Assembly: GCA_965222525.1 (NCBI GenBank)
Contig: OZ244955.1
Coordinates: forward strand, 1,426,001 to 1,490,000
Direction: 5' to 3'
DNA from: CBDCUF01 sp965222525
GTDB lineage: Bacteria > Pseudomonadota > Alphaproteobacteria > Rickettsiales > UBA8987
Length of the DNA stretch: 64,000 nt
Both the position numbers and the translations under genes were made by a program. Each line of letters begins with the position of its first letter. Positions within the stretch are counted from its first letter, which is position 1. Positions 8,295 through 17,053 of this stretch are shown here, piece by piece. The notes beneath the pieces are model-generated. The model had not been told where the DNA came from, did not search any database, and saw only the letters and a program-made list of their open reading frames with translations.

Positions 8295-8468
8295 ATGCCT
8301 GCAAATCTGAAAATTGCCGAAACAGGCACCAGCCAGACTACCCGTGTATTGTTGGCCAATCAATCTAAACCTGAGCAAATCCGGCAAGGAAGGCTGCACT
8401 CTGTCGAAAAAGATTGCATAATTCTATTACCCAAGGAGGAATATTGCTGCAACAGTGCTACAGATTGA
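8295..8468 (+). CDS. Small hypothetical protein (57 aa)
   Basis: Short gene with a near-perfect Shine-Dalgarno (AAGGAGGAG) a few bases before the ATG. Begins MPANLKIAETGTS and ends EEYCCNSATD, with Cys at 41, 51 and 52. First cistron after FNR box D, 21 bp ahead of the next gene, which also has an AAAGGAGGAG site. Family unknown. The ribosome-binding site and the spacing are the main evidence that it is real. Confidence 0.6.
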   Translation: MPANLKIAETGTSQTTRVLLANQSKPEQIRQGRLHSVEKDCIILLPKEEYCCNSATD

Positions 8469-8489
8469 AGCTGCGAAAGGAGGAGTGCA

Positions 8490-8765
8490 ATGTCTATAAG
8501 TACCAGTGGTTTTAGTGAAGAGAGGAAGAAAGAAATAAGGAACTTTCTGGACAAGCATCATGATCAGATTGTATGTACGCAGATAGTAAATGTTTGTCCA
8601 GGATGCAGGAACTTCACCGGAAATATGCATTTAAGCAAGGATGGTGGAGAATGCCCATATTTATTTGGTGAGGATGATTCGCCAAAACCATGTCCATTCT
8701 TCCGTCCCGATAATTTTTACTATGATTATACACTCGGCCGTTACCAGTGCCGTATGTGGGAATAA
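8490..8765 (+). CDS. Small cysteine-rich hypothetical protein
   Basis: 91 residues with six Cys (29, 36, 39, 55, 68, 87), including a C-P-G-C pair and aromatic residues around FFRPDNFYYDY. No signal peptide. The Cys pattern suggests bound metal (zinc or Fe-S) or a redox role, but I do not recognise the family. AAAGGAGGAG Shine-Dalgarno. Second gene of the operon 8295-10677 under box D. Confidence 0.75.
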   Translation: MSISTSGFSEERKKEIRNFLDKHHDQIVCTQIVNVCPGCRNFTGNMHLSKDGGECPYLFGEDDSPKPCPFFRPDNFYYDYTLGRYQCRMWE

Positions 8766-8798
8766 TTTTAACCAAGCACTGTTAGCAAGGAGGGCATT

Positions 8799-9032
8799 AT
8801 GAGTTTTTTTACCTGGGCTGATAAGGAAATTAAAAAATATCACTGGTATGATATTTCACTGATTAAATTAAGCACGGCAGCATTCGTTTTGATGATAGCC
8901 AAGCTCTGGCCACCATTATTGGGTCTCGACTGGTACTGGTACCTGATTATTGCCCTGGTAGCAGCACTGCCACCACTGAGTAAAATGTGTAATAAGTCGG
9001 CATGTTGTAATGAAACCAGCGATAAAAAATGA
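8799..9032 (+). CDS. Small membrane protein, Cys-containing C-terminus
   Basis: 77 residues with two hydrophobic segments (about 25-43 and 47-60) and a short tail with Cys-x6-C-C. AAGGAGGG Shine-Dalgarno precedes the ATG. Overlaps the start of the acyl-CoA ligase by 23 bp, implying translational coupling. Function unknown. Confidence 0.75.
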   Translation: MSFFTWADKEIKKYHWYDISLIKLSTAAFVLMIAKLWPPLLGLDWYWYLIIALVAALPPLSKMCNKSACCNETSDKK

Positions 9033-10677
9033 GGCTCCATGGGTGGATGGGTTAACTATTGGCAATGTACTCAGAGAAATTGCTAAGGTATATCCAGAAA
9101 ACGAATCTTTGGTATTTTCGCAAAGTGGGTACAGTCTGACTTACAAGCAATATGATCAAATTGTTGATGACGTTGCCAAAGGGCTAATTAGTCTTGGCAT
9201 GGAGCATGGTGATCATATCGCTCTTTGGGCAACCAATATACCGGAATGGCCAATCTTGATGATGGCTACTGCACGTATTGGAGCTGTGTTAGTGAATATA
9301 AATCCAGCCTATGGTTTAAACGGCTTGGAGTATGCTCTTAAGCAATGTGATATGAAGGCATTGTTTTTAGTTGATGGCTACAAGTCATCAAATTATTTTG
9401 AAATGCTGGAATCCTTATGTCCTGAGCTGAAAAATTCAAAGCCAGGTAAATTAAAAAGCAGGGCATTTCCTTTATTAAAATGGGTTGTGGCTATTAATGG
9501 AGAGCCGCTTCCAGGTATGATAGACTGGAATCAATTGATCGATTCTGGTAAAGTAGTTGATGATTCTACACTTACCACTAAGGAGCATCTATTCTACGCA
9601 GATGATCTTGCCAATATCCAGTATACTTCCGGCACTACAGGTCGTCCCAAGGCTACAATGCTTAGTCATCGTAATATACTGCTCAACGCTTATTATGTCA
9701 CTGAATGCCAGAATATAACTGAAAATGACAAAATATGCGTTCCTGTTCCATTTTATCATTGTTTTGGCTGTGTATTAGGAATTCTAGGAGCTTTAGTACG
9801 AGGAGCCACTTTAGTCTCTCCATCAGCATACTTCGATCCGAATGCTACTTTTAAGGCGATAGATAAAGAGAAAGCAACGGTAATTTATGGTGTACCAACA
9901 ATGTTTGTCGCTATGTTGGAAGAAGAAGATTTTAATAAATATAACCTTACTTCACTTAGAACAGGAATAATGGCAGGAGCACCATGTCCTGAACCGCTTA
10001 TGAATGAAGTTATGAGTCGTATGAATACGAAAGAGATGACGATTGCTTATGGTTTAACCGAAGCATCTCCAGTTATTACACAAACCAGAACAGATGATGC
10101 CATAGACATCAGAGTACAAACTATAGGTAAGCCTATTCCTGGAGTTGAAGTTAAAATAGCTGATCTAAAGACTAATGAAGCCCTTGAACCGAAACAAATT
10201 GGTGAATTATGCACTAGAGGCCATAATGTTATGCTTGGCTATTATAAGAATTCTGAGGCTACGGAAAAAACAATAGATAAAGATGGTTGGCTACATTCTG
10301 GTGATTTAGCCAAGGTAAGAGAAGATGGTTATTATGAAATAACCGGGCGTATAAAGGATATTATAATACGTGGTGGTGAGAATATATACCCTGATGAAAT
10401 TGAGGCATTTCTTCTTACACATACAGCAATAGAACAAGTGGCTATAGTTGGTGTACCTGATAAGAAATATGGCGAAGAACTATGTGCATGGATAAAGCTT
10501 CGCAAAGGACAGAAATTATTAGAAGGAGATCTGAAGGCTTTTTGCAAAGGACAGATTGCCCATTATAAAATTCCCAAATACATTAGGTTTGTAGACGAAT
10601 TCCCTCTAACAGTTACAGGAAAAATCCAGAAATTTAAAATCCGTGAGCAAATGGAAAAGGAACTAGGTACTACATAG
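9010..10677 (+). CDS. Acyl-CoA synthetase (AMP-forming fatty-acid/acyl-CoA ligase)
   Basis: 555-residue ANL-superfamily enzyme that activates a carboxylic acid to its CoA thioester via an acyl-AMP. The phosphate-binding loop YTSGTTGRPK lies around 205-214, with YGLTEASP as motif A5, GWLHSGDLAK, and the C-terminal GKIQK catalytic lysine segment. It resembles the medium/long-chain ligase group. The FACS-like motif and the neighbouring PhaJ/PhaC suggest fatty acids feeding PHA. Last gene of the 8295 operon; its 3' end overlaps the convergent phaJ-like gene by 15 bp. Confidence 0.93.
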   Translation: MKPAIKNEAPWVDGLTIGNVLREIAKVYPENESLVFSQSGYSLTYKQYDQIVDDVAKGLISLGMEHGDHIALWATNIPEWPILMMATARIGAVLVNINPAYGLNGLEYALKQCDMKALFLVDGYKSSNYFEMLESLCPELKNSKPGKLKSRAFPLLKWVVAINGEPLPGMIDWNQLIDSGKVVDDSTLTTKEHLFYADDLANIQYTSGTTGRPKATMLSHRNILLNAYYVTECQNITENDKICVPVPFYHCFGCVLGILGALVRGATLVSPSAYFDPNATFKAIDKEKATVIYGVPTMFVAMLEEEDFNKYNLTSLRTGIMAGAPCPEPLMNEVMSRMNTKEMTIAYGLTEASPVITQTRTDDAIDIRVQTIGKPIPGVEVKIADLKTNEALEPKQIGELCTRGHNVMLGYYKNSEATEKTIDKDGWLHSGDLAKVREDGYYEITGRIKDIIIRGGENIYPDEIEAFLLTHTAIEQVAIVGVPDKKYGEELCAWIKLRKGQKLLEGDLKAFCKGQIAHYKIPKYIRFVDEFPLTVTGKIQKFKIREQMEKELGTT

Positions 10678-11160
10678 CAGTTTTTCCAAATCCAGTTCAG
10701 GAAATTCAGATTTGTTTATGGTTATTTTATCTGCTGGAGCAATGACTTCTGCCATACCTGAGACAACTTCCTGGTTATCCTGATTCTCACATTTGCAGTA
10801 TAAAACAACAATATTTTTATCAGGCCTTTTATCTACTACTGAAGCAGAAGTAGTAATCTCATCTCCTATGGCAACAGGCCGATAAAACTTTAGATTCTGG
10901 CTAAGATATATTGTTCCTGGTCCGGGAAGCTGTGATCCGAGTACGGCAGAAATCAAAGCACCTTCCCACATACCAGGACCAATAATTTGATGAAATATAC
11001 TTTCCTCTGCAAATTCTTCATTAAGGTGCAATGGATTTATATCGCCTGATAAGTATGCAAATAACAAAATATCTTTTTTTGTTAAAGTTCGCACTAGATT
11101 TGCAGAATCTCCAACCTCTATTTCATCAAAAGTCTTATTTTCTATGTATTCCTTGCTCAT
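10663..11160 (-). CDS. MaoC-like (R)-specific enoyl-CoA hydratase
   Basis: 165-residue hot-dog-fold hydratase. The hydratase-2 motif is present as SGDINPLHLNEEFA, with catalytic Asp and His, followed by the G-P-G-M-W-E segment. Such PhaJ-type enzymes turn trans-2-enoyl-CoA into (R)-3-hydroxyacyl-CoA, the PHA synthase substrate. It lies 3 bp downstream of phaC on the same strand, so the two almost certainly share a transcript. Some MaoC proteins act elsewhere, but context strongly favours PHA supply. Confidence 0.88.
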   Translation of the reverse strand: MSKEYIENKTFDEIEVGDSANLVRTLTKKDILLFAYLSGDINPLHLNEEFAEESIFHQIIGPGMWEGALISAVLGSQLPGPGTIYLSQNLKFYRPVAIGDEITTSASVVDKRPDKNIVVLYCKCENQDNQEVVSGMAEVIAPADKITINKSEFPELDLEKLLCST

Positions 11161-11163
11161 CTA

Positions 11164-13002
11164 TTATTCCTCCAAAACATATGTTCCTGGTGCATCATAT
11201 AAAGGTTTGTATTCTTTCTTAGATGCTCCTACAGAAGGAGCTGTTACTTTTTCTTTATCTGATTGTTCTACAAGCCATTTCTGCCATGCTGGCCACCATG
11301 AACCATCATGTTTATCAGATTTTTGCAACCATTTTTCTGGTCCGGTATAAGACTCATCACGGCCAGTTTGTTTAATATGGTAGTATCTTTTGGGATGATC
11401 CAGTTCACTAACTATCCCCACATTATGCCCTCCGGATGTAAGGACAAATGTAACATCAGTATCTGTAAGCAAATGAATTTTATATACGGATTTCCACGGA
11501 GCAACATGATCTCTTTCAGTTCCAACGGTAAAAATCGGAACTTTAATATTTGTAAGTGCTACTACCTTATCAGCAATCTTAAACCTACCTTCAGCTAAAT
11601 CATCATTTAGAAACAGTTTCCGTAGATATTCCGACTGCATTTTATATGGCATTCTGGTGGCGTCAGCGCTCCATGCCATTAAATCATTCACTTCCGTGCG
11701 CTCTCCTCGCAGATAATGATCAACAATCCGAGACCAAATTAAGTCGTTGGAGCGTAGCATCTGAAAAATGCCCTTTATTTGATACTTGTCCAGATAGCCT
11801 TGTTCACGCATAATATCTTCTACAAATGCAAGCTGACTCTCATCAATAAACAGGGTTAGTTCACCAGCTTCCTGAAAATCCGTTTGTGCCGCAAAGAGTG
11901 TCATAGTCTTGAGAAAATTCTCTCCTTCTCTGGCTAGCCAAGCTGCTGCTATAGAAAGAAGCGTTCCACCAAGGCAATAACCAACTGCATGAACCTTTTT
12001 ATCGGGAATTATAGTTGTTACTGCCTTAAGAGCCTCCATAAATCCTAGCTTGAGATAGTCTTCCATATCCAAATTGCGATCTTCTTCAGTAGGATTTTTC
12101 CATGAAATCATAAATACAGTGTGACCCTTGCTAACCAAGTATTCTACGAGTGATTTTCCTGGAGATAGGTCAAGAATGTAGTATTTCATAATCCAGGCAG
12201 GCATTATTAAAATTGGCTCTGCGTAAACTTTTTTAGTTGTTGGTTTATATTGAATCAATTCAATTAAACGGTTGCGAAAAATTACTTTTCCCTTGGTAAC
12301 GGCAAGGTCTTCACCAACTTTGAATGGTTGTAAATGTTCAGGTAATTGCCAGGAAAGAACATGTAATAAATCATCACAAAAATGTTCCGCTCCTTGTACC
12401 AAATTAGCTCCAGAATCTTCAATTGTTTCTTTTATAACCACAGGATTTGTTGGAAGAAAATTAGATGGAGAAAAGGCATCGATAAATTGCCTGTTTGTAA
12501 AAGAAACAATATCACGGTGATGCTTATTTATTCCTTTTACGCCATCTACAGCACTCTGCATCCACTGCTGTGTCGCTAGAAATGATTGGTGAAAGACATT
12601 GAAAGGATAATTCTGCCACTCCTTTTCCCTAAATCTTCGATCCTGAGGTAATGGCTCTATATAAGGTTCAGGTTTCTCTCCAGCCTCACATTTTGTTTTG
12701 TAAGAACACATCTCTCCAGCTTTTTCTAAAGCATTTGTAAAAAGCTCCAGTTGTTTACCAGGAGAAAGGAATAAATGTGCCAGCCAGTCTGTATATGCTA
12801 GTCCAATTGCTGTTGGGGACACTCCGCCTGTGAATTTACTCAGCCAGGAATGAAAAATCTGATCAATTTCAGGAAATGGTTCAATAACAGGAGTTTCAGT
12901 ATTATCCAGTTCTTGCTTCAAATCATTATTGTCCTGATCAACAACCTTAAGCTTAATTACTGTATTTTGGTCTTCTGGTAATTTTGGTACTGGTTCTGCC
13001 AT
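11164..13002 (-). CDS. phaC: Poly(3-hydroxyalkanoate) synthase, class I type
   Basis: 612-residue alpha/beta-hydrolase that polymerises (R)-3-hydroxyacyl-CoA into storage granules. Lipase-like box GYCLGG carries the nucleophile Cys343. The downstream T-E-R-D-H-V-A-P-W holds the catalytic Asp, and SGGHNVG the catalytic His. The N-terminal cap region (residues 40-240, with FPFNVFHQSF-like segment) and length agree with single-subunit class I enzymes; no phaE or phaR is adjacent. AGGAGG-type Shine-Dalgarno upstream. FNR-like box E sits 63 bp before the start with a TAACAT -10 placed as in class II FNR promoters. Confidence 0.95.
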   Translation of the reverse strand: MAEPVPKLPEDQNTVIKLKVVDQDNNDLKQELDNTETPVIEPFPEIDQIFHSWLSKFTGGVSPTAIGLAYTDWLAHLFLSPGKQLELFTNALEKAGEMCSYKTKCEAGEKPEPYIEPLPQDRRFREKEWQNYPFNVFHQSFLATQQWMQSAVDGVKGINKHHRDIVSFTNRQFIDAFSPSNFLPTNPVVIKETIEDSGANLVQGAEHFCDDLLHVLSWQLPEHLQPFKVGEDLAVTKGKVIFRNRLIELIQYKPTTKKVYAEPILIMPAWIMKYYILDLSPGKSLVEYLVSKGHTVFMISWKNPTEEDRNLDMEDYLKLGFMEALKAVTTIIPDKKVHAVGYCLGGTLLSIAAAWLAREGENFLKTMTLFAAQTDFQEAGELTLFIDESQLAFVEDIMREQGYLDKYQIKGIFQMLRSNDLIWSRIVDHYLRGERTEVNDLMAWSADATRMPYKMQSEYLRKLFLNDDLAEGRFKIADKVVALTNIKVPIFTVGTERDHVAPWKSVYKIHLLTDTDVTFVLTSGGHNVGIVSELDHPKRYYHIKQTGRDESYTGPEKWLQKSDKHDGSWWPAWQKWLVEQSDKEKVTAPSVGASKKEYKPLYDAPGTYVLEE

Positions 13003-13058
13003 GATAACTGAACTCCTCCTTTTGTGGAAAATGTTACCATGATCGTCAGTATGACTCC

Positions 13059-13072
13059 TTGATAGCTGTCAA
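13059..13072. promoter_or_regulatory. FNR/CRP-type box E (TTGATAGCTGTCAA)
   Basis: A 14-bp near-palindrome centred 63 bp upstream of phaC. On the minus strand TAACAT follows after 22 bases. That is close to the spacing of an FNR-activated promoter with the box centred at about -41. Confidence 0.7.
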
Positions 13073-13079
13073 TTATACC

Positions 13080-13445
13080 TTAGGGCTTTTTCCCGAGTTG
13101 TCTGGCGAGATATAATAACATATCCCGGTGGGGTAAATGATGTATCATATTAAAGGCTTCGAGGAGGTGAAGGTAGCGTGGGTCGCCATCCAGAAGTACT
13201 GCTGGCGTTGAGTCCTCATAAAAATCTTCGATATCCGTTTCGAGAACTGCTGCTATACAGTTTAAATCCACCGCAGGTATGGATTCCCTGCGTTTTTCAT
13301 ATTTGCGGATTGAACTGGTTTCTATGGTTACTTGCTGGCTTTTTTCTATTTTCTTGGACAAATCCTTGACCTGTAAGCCTGCTTTAATGCGATATAGACG
13401 AAGATTCTCGGCTATATTCCGGTTGTCACGGTTGCCATGATTCAC
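13080..13445 (-). CDS. XRE-family helix-turn-helix regulator
   Basis: 121 residues. A Cro/C1-type HTH covers about 11-65 (IAENLRLYRIKAGLQVKDLSKKI then SSIRKYEKRRE), followed by an acidic segment and a C-terminal helix (LYLARQLGKKP). Lies between phaC and the recombinase remnant. It could regulate the adjacent mobile element or the PHA operon; nothing in the sequence decides. Its start abuts the open frame of the divergent recombinase fragment. Confidence 0.82.
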   Translation of the reverse strand: MNHGNRDNRNIAENLRLYRIKAGLQVKDLSKKIEKSQQVTIETSSIRKYEKRRESIPAVDLNCIAAVLETDIEDFYEDSTPAVLLDGDPRYLHLLEAFNMIHHLPHRDMLLYLARQLGKKP

Positions 13446-13503
13446 GGCAAAATGTCGAAGGATAAAGCACCCAAACTATGCAGAAATTCCACCTGCAGGA
13501 ATC

Positions 13504-14562
13504 ATGGATTTATCAATCAAACAAGTAGCTGAATTAATCAAACACAAGAGTTCTAAAACTGTTGAAAACACTATCAGAGATTTGGAAGATCGCGCTCATT
13601 TGGTTAAAAAGTTATTCGAACTTTATGCCACAGGTGATTACAGCTACGCCGCTTTGGTAGATGCAGCTGCAAAAATTGGTTTGAACAACGCACGAGGAAA
13701 ACAGGGAGCTCTAACTAAATCACATGTTGAGAAAATACTGAGAGAACCATTTTATCACGGAGTAATGCATGTAAAAAAACGTGATGAATATTATCCGCAC
13801 CGATATGAAACAATTATAACCAAAGAATTGTTCGACCAATGCCAGGATGTACGTATGGGACGCAAGCGTTATGTGGGCGAGTATGACAGCAAGAACTTTC
13901 TGTTCAAAGGCTTGATTACATGCGCTGTGACAGACAGAAAAGTTACCGGCGAGTATCACAAAAAAACTTATAAAAACGGAAATACCTCTGAGTGGGTTTA
14001 TCTTTCTGCATGGAATCCTGAGAATCCAAAAAAGAAAGTGTGGGTACGTGAAGATGATGTAATTAAGCAAGTTGAAGAAGCGCTTCAGTCGATTGCTATA
14101 CCGAGTGAAAAAATGTTCAAAGAGATCGTTACGTACATCCATAAAACTCATAATAATAAAAAACACGCTCATCGCTCTGAAACGTCTGAACTAAAAACAG
14201 AACATACCAGGATAGAAGAAAAGCTGGATACTTTGGTTGAGCTGATGATCGAAGGACGCATTTCTGATGAAGACTATCAGAAAAAACATCTCAAACTAAA
14301 AACACAGCAAACTGAAATTACCAGCAAATTGCGCATTATGGACACTGTAGACAGCAAATTTGCTAACCACCTGGAATATCTAGTTAAAGTGGCTTGTGGC
14401 GCAGCAGATTATTTTAGTGGTTCTGAAATTTCTCGCAAACGAGATATTTTAAAATACGTTTTTCAGAACCTACAATTACGAGGCAAAAAGCTCGAATATA
14501 CAATGGCTTATCCATTCTCGGAATTCGCAAAATGCACTGATATTGGAGAATGGTGCGGTTGA
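13504..14562 (+). pseudogene. Large serine recombinase lacking its catalytic domain
   Basis: 352 residues matching the recombinase domain, the zinc-ribbon region and the C-terminal coiled coil of large serine recombinases (for example TKSHVEKILREPFYHGVM, KNFLFKGLITC). The N-terminal resolvase domain with the active-site Ser is missing. The open frame extends back only to 13441, where a TGA occurs, and the upstream sequence is the divergent XRE gene. Usual length is 450-600, so this is a 5' truncated, presumably inactive gene. The zinc-ribbon Cys are largely lost (one Cys in the first pair). The last four codons lie inside the adjacent tRNA-Leu gene. Confidence 0.8.
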
Positions 14563-14637
14563 GAGGACTTGAACCTCCACGGCCTTGCGGCCACTAGCAC
14601 CTGAAGCTAGCGCGTCTACCAATTCCGCCACAACCGC
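14551..14637 (-). tRNA. tRNA-Leu (anticodon CAG)
   Basis: Folds as an 87-nt class II tRNA: acceptor GCGGTTG/CAACCGC, anticodon stem CTAGC/GCTAG with loop TTCAGGT, long variable arm (GGCCGCAAGGCC), T-loop GTTCAAGTC, and an encoded 3' CCA. The 3' end is overlapped by the recombinase remnant's last codons. Confidence 0.95.
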
Positions 14638-14731
14638 ATGTTAGTTATCAGTTTTCAGTACTCAGTGAGTGGCTAGAGTTTAGAGTCTAGTGGCTAGCGT
14701 TATTAGATTAGAGAAACCCTATAAACACAAC

Positions 14732-15538
14732 CTAAAACTTTAACCATACTGATAACAATACGCCGCCGCCGCTGCCGGTATTCCTGCCGCGCAGGTTCCT
14801 GAATATCCCCAACTGTACCGACATTGTTTCCGACAAATCCTTGACCGCAGAAAGCTGTAATTTTGTCAGGTCGAAATCGGTTGAGTTGGCATTCTGGAAA
14901 GATGCAACATTGGCAGTATCTACTGAAAATATACTAAAAATCTGTGCAAGCAAGAGAATATCAGGTTTTGGCTTGAAGCCAAGCGTTGCATCAAATCTTA
15001 TCTCATCTTGCGGTTTCTCAAATTTGCGGCGATAGGCCAACTCCAGATTAACATAGTGATATTGCTCTATAAATTGGAACGAAGTACCGTATAATGCGCG
15101 CAATTCCACATCTATTTGCTTATTACCCAGAAGAGGCTGTCTGGTTTCGCTATAAAAACCTGGAATTTTTATCAGGGGTTGATACGAAATCACCGTCCAG
15201 TCATCCTTGAATAGCTGTTTGCGGAAGAAAATTTCAGTATCACCCAGGCCGGAATTATCCTGTGAGCCCTGCGAAAGACTTTGGAATGAGGTGCTGATGC
15301 CAACCGTGGTTTCCTTGCTCAGACCATATTCGGCGTAAGGGTTGTATTCCAGTTTTGTGAATTCGGCCTGTGGCAGGCGGTCACCATTAGTGTTAAAGAA
15401 AGATTCGGTGGAATACCAGGTGAAATTGTTGATAAGCTGGAGCCGACCTTCATCCTGTAGCCATGCTGCGGAATATGCAGGAAAAGACGCAAACAATACC
15501 AGCGCTACAGCGTAGCGCCTGATAACAGACAATCTCAT
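14732..15538 (-). CDS. Predicted outer-membrane beta-barrel protein
   Basis: 268 residues after choosing the Met at 15538. That start has AGGAGAGGG upstream and opens a classic signal peptide (RLSVIRRYAVALVLFASF, cleavage near AYSAA). The rest alternates hydrophobic/polar residues, has no membrane helices, and ends in VWLKF, a terminal Phe typical of barrel proteins. Likely a surface barrel or channel; I do not recognise the exact family. Separated from atpF by a long palindrome and transcribed in the same direction. Confidence 0.7.
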   Translation of the reverse strand: MRLSVIRRYAVALVLFASFPAYSAAWLQDEGRLQLINNFTWYSTESFFNTNGDRLPQAEFTKLEYNPYAEYGLSKETTVGISTSFQSLSQGSQDNSGLGDTEIFFRKQLFKDDWTVISYQPLIKIPGFYSETRQPLLGNKQIDVELRALYGTSFQFIEQYHYVNLELAYRRKFEKPQDEIRFDATLGFKPKPDILLLAQIFSIFSVDTANVASFQNANSTDFDLTKLQLSAVKDLSETMSVQLGIFRNLRGRNTGSGGGVLLSVWLKF

Positions 15539-15590
15539 CACACCCTCTCCTGATGAGCTTATTATAAAAGCGTTTGACAGACAATACAAG

Positions 15591-15737
15591 TAGGCAGTAT
15601 TCACTTTTCGCTAGCATGAGCCGAAAATGATGGTTTCCGAGAACCGTAGCGGAGCGTACTTTAAGGGTACGTGAGCAACGGAAGCGCAGGAAATCATTAT
15701 TTGCAGGCCATGATAGTAGAAAAGTGGACACTGCCTA
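15591..15737. repeat. Long imperfect palindrome, family C
   Basis: 147-bp inverted repeat. The outer arms run TAGGCAGTATTCACTTTTC at the left and its near complement at the right; the core contains AGCGTAC-TTTAAGG-GTACGTGA. It fills the whole space between the barrel gene and atpF, and includes the atpF stop codon. Probably a mobile palindromic element that can also act as a terminator. A related core occurs in 60591-60719. Confidence 0.7.
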
Positions 15738-16217
15738 ATGTAATTTTTTGCCCATATTTGCAACAGCATTCTGCATCAGGCTTTCGGCAGCCTCGGCAGT
15801 CATGTTCTTGACTATCAGCGCCTTGGCCGCATTTATGCTAATATCAACCGCATTGTTGCGGATTTCCTGAAGTACGTAAGCTTCAGCCTGCTCTATTTTC
15901 TGTTCTGCAATTTCAGTACGACGCTTGATCTCTTCCTCAAGCTTCTTATCGGCATTCTTTATGATACGCTCAGCTTCATCCCTGGCGTGTTTAAGAATTT
16001 CCTCGGTTTCCTCAACAGCCTTTTTGTGTTTGCGCTGATAGAGCGCCAGTACCGCCTGTGCCTCTTCCCGCAGGCGCATGGCTTCATCCAGTTCCTGCTT
16101 GATTCTGGCAGAACGTTTATCCAGCCCGCGAGCAATAAACCGTCCCACCGGCCTTGCGATAAGGACTACAAAGATAGCAAATGCTACAGCTAACCAGAAT
16201 GATTGATCAAATTTCAT
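15735..16217 (-). CDS. atpF: ATP synthase F0 subunit b
   Basis: 160-residue peripheral-stalk subunit: one N-terminal membrane helix (FWLAVAFAIFVVLIARPV) followed by a long charged coiled coil. Last of five F0 genes in the order I-a-c-b'-b, the alphaproteobacterial arrangement. The F1 genes are not in the window, as usual for alphaproteobacteria. Confidence 0.95.
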   Translation of the reverse strand: MKFDQSFWLAVAFAIFVVLIARPVGRFIARGLDKRSARIKQELDEAMRLREEAQAVLALYQRKHKKAVEETEEILKHARDEAERIIKNADKKLEEEIKRRTEIAEQKIEQAEAYVLQEIRNNAVDISINAAKALIVKNMTAEAAESLMQNAVANMGKKLH

Positions 16218-16230
16218 ATTGCTTACAGGT

Positions 16231-16719
16231 TCAAGCCGCCTTCACCGCATCGGAAACCGCGGATTCAGCGTCACCTTCGGATACATCTATGCCGGAGACC
16301 TTATGCACAATGAGCTTGGACAGTTCGGCAGAAAGCCCGGCCATTTCGTAAAATGCCCTTATCCTTGCCTCATCCAGCTTATCGGCACTCTCTTCAAGCT
16401 GCTTGAACAAAACCTCGGTCAACTCGGCATTGCGTTCATCAGCTTTCTCCTGCACTTTTTCCGCAGCTTCAGCTATGATTTTCGCAGCCCTGGCCCTGGT
16501 GTCGTTCATTGACTCAATGTAACCGGCTTCCATTTCCTCTGCTTCCTTCTTCAGCTTCTCCGCCGCTTCCAGGTCATTGGTAATCCTGTCCTGCCTTCCT
16601 TGTAACACGCTGGAAATCTTTGGCAGGATAGATCCTGACAACACAAAGTACAGCAGTGAAAACGTCACTGTCAGCCAGAATAGCTGCGATGCAAATGTAC
16701 CTATTTCCAACTGCGGCAT
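16231..16719 (-). CDS. atpG: ATP synthase F0 subunit b'
   Basis: 162-residue second b-type stalk subunit, with N-terminal helix (SQLFWLTVTFSLLYFVLSG) and acidic/Ala-rich coiled coil. The b/b' heterodimer is characteristic of alphaproteobacteria, cyanobacteria and plastids. It lies 13 bp before atpF. Also called atpF2 or atpX in some annotations. Confidence 0.95.
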   Translation of the reverse strand: MPQLEIGTFASQLFWLTVTFSLLYFVLSGSILPKISSVLQGRQDRITNDLEAAEKLKKEAEEMEAGYIESMNDTRARAAKIIAEAAEKVQEKADERNAELTEVLFKQLEESADKLDEARIRAFYEMAGLSAELSKLIVHKVSGIDVSEGDAESAVSDAVKAA

Positions 16720-16792
16720 TTTTACTCCTAAAAGAATTCAGGTAGAGAATACAGGAAGCGGCCCGCTTTGTCACCCTCTTAAATACCCTTAA

Positions 16793-17020
16793 CTAGGCAA
16801 AGAATATCATAAAGCCAAGCACCAGCGCAAACAGCCCCATAGCTTCCGCCAGACCTGCACCGATATATACATATTTCGACAGTTTCGGCTCTGCTGAAGG
16901 ATTGCGTGCGATGCCGTTTAGCATTGCGGCAAATACAATACCCACACCGATTGCAGCGCCGAGCATGCCGAAAGAAGTCAGGCCGACACCGATAAATTTA
17001 TATAATAAAGCTGATTCCAT
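16793..17020 (-). CDS. atpE: ATP synthase F0 subunit c
   Basis: 75-residue hairpin of two membrane helices. The first has the glycine motif GAAIGVGIVFAAML, the loop is ARNPSAEP, and the second helix holds the ion-binding Glu in GLAEAMGLFAL. The residue pattern indicates a proton-type rather than a sodium-type ring. Confidence 0.97.
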   Translation of the reverse strand: MESALLYKFIGVGLTSFGMLGAAIGVGIVFAAMLNGIARNPSAEPKLSKYVYIGAGLAEAMGLFALVLGFMIFFA

Positions 17021-17053
17021 AAGTTTTTCCTCTAGTTGGTTGATAAATAATAA

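Noticed and set aside
15450..15731. 93-codon minus-strand frame between the barrel gene and atpF
   Set aside because: Mostly the family C palindrome plus the out-of-frame barrel N-terminus; no start site.
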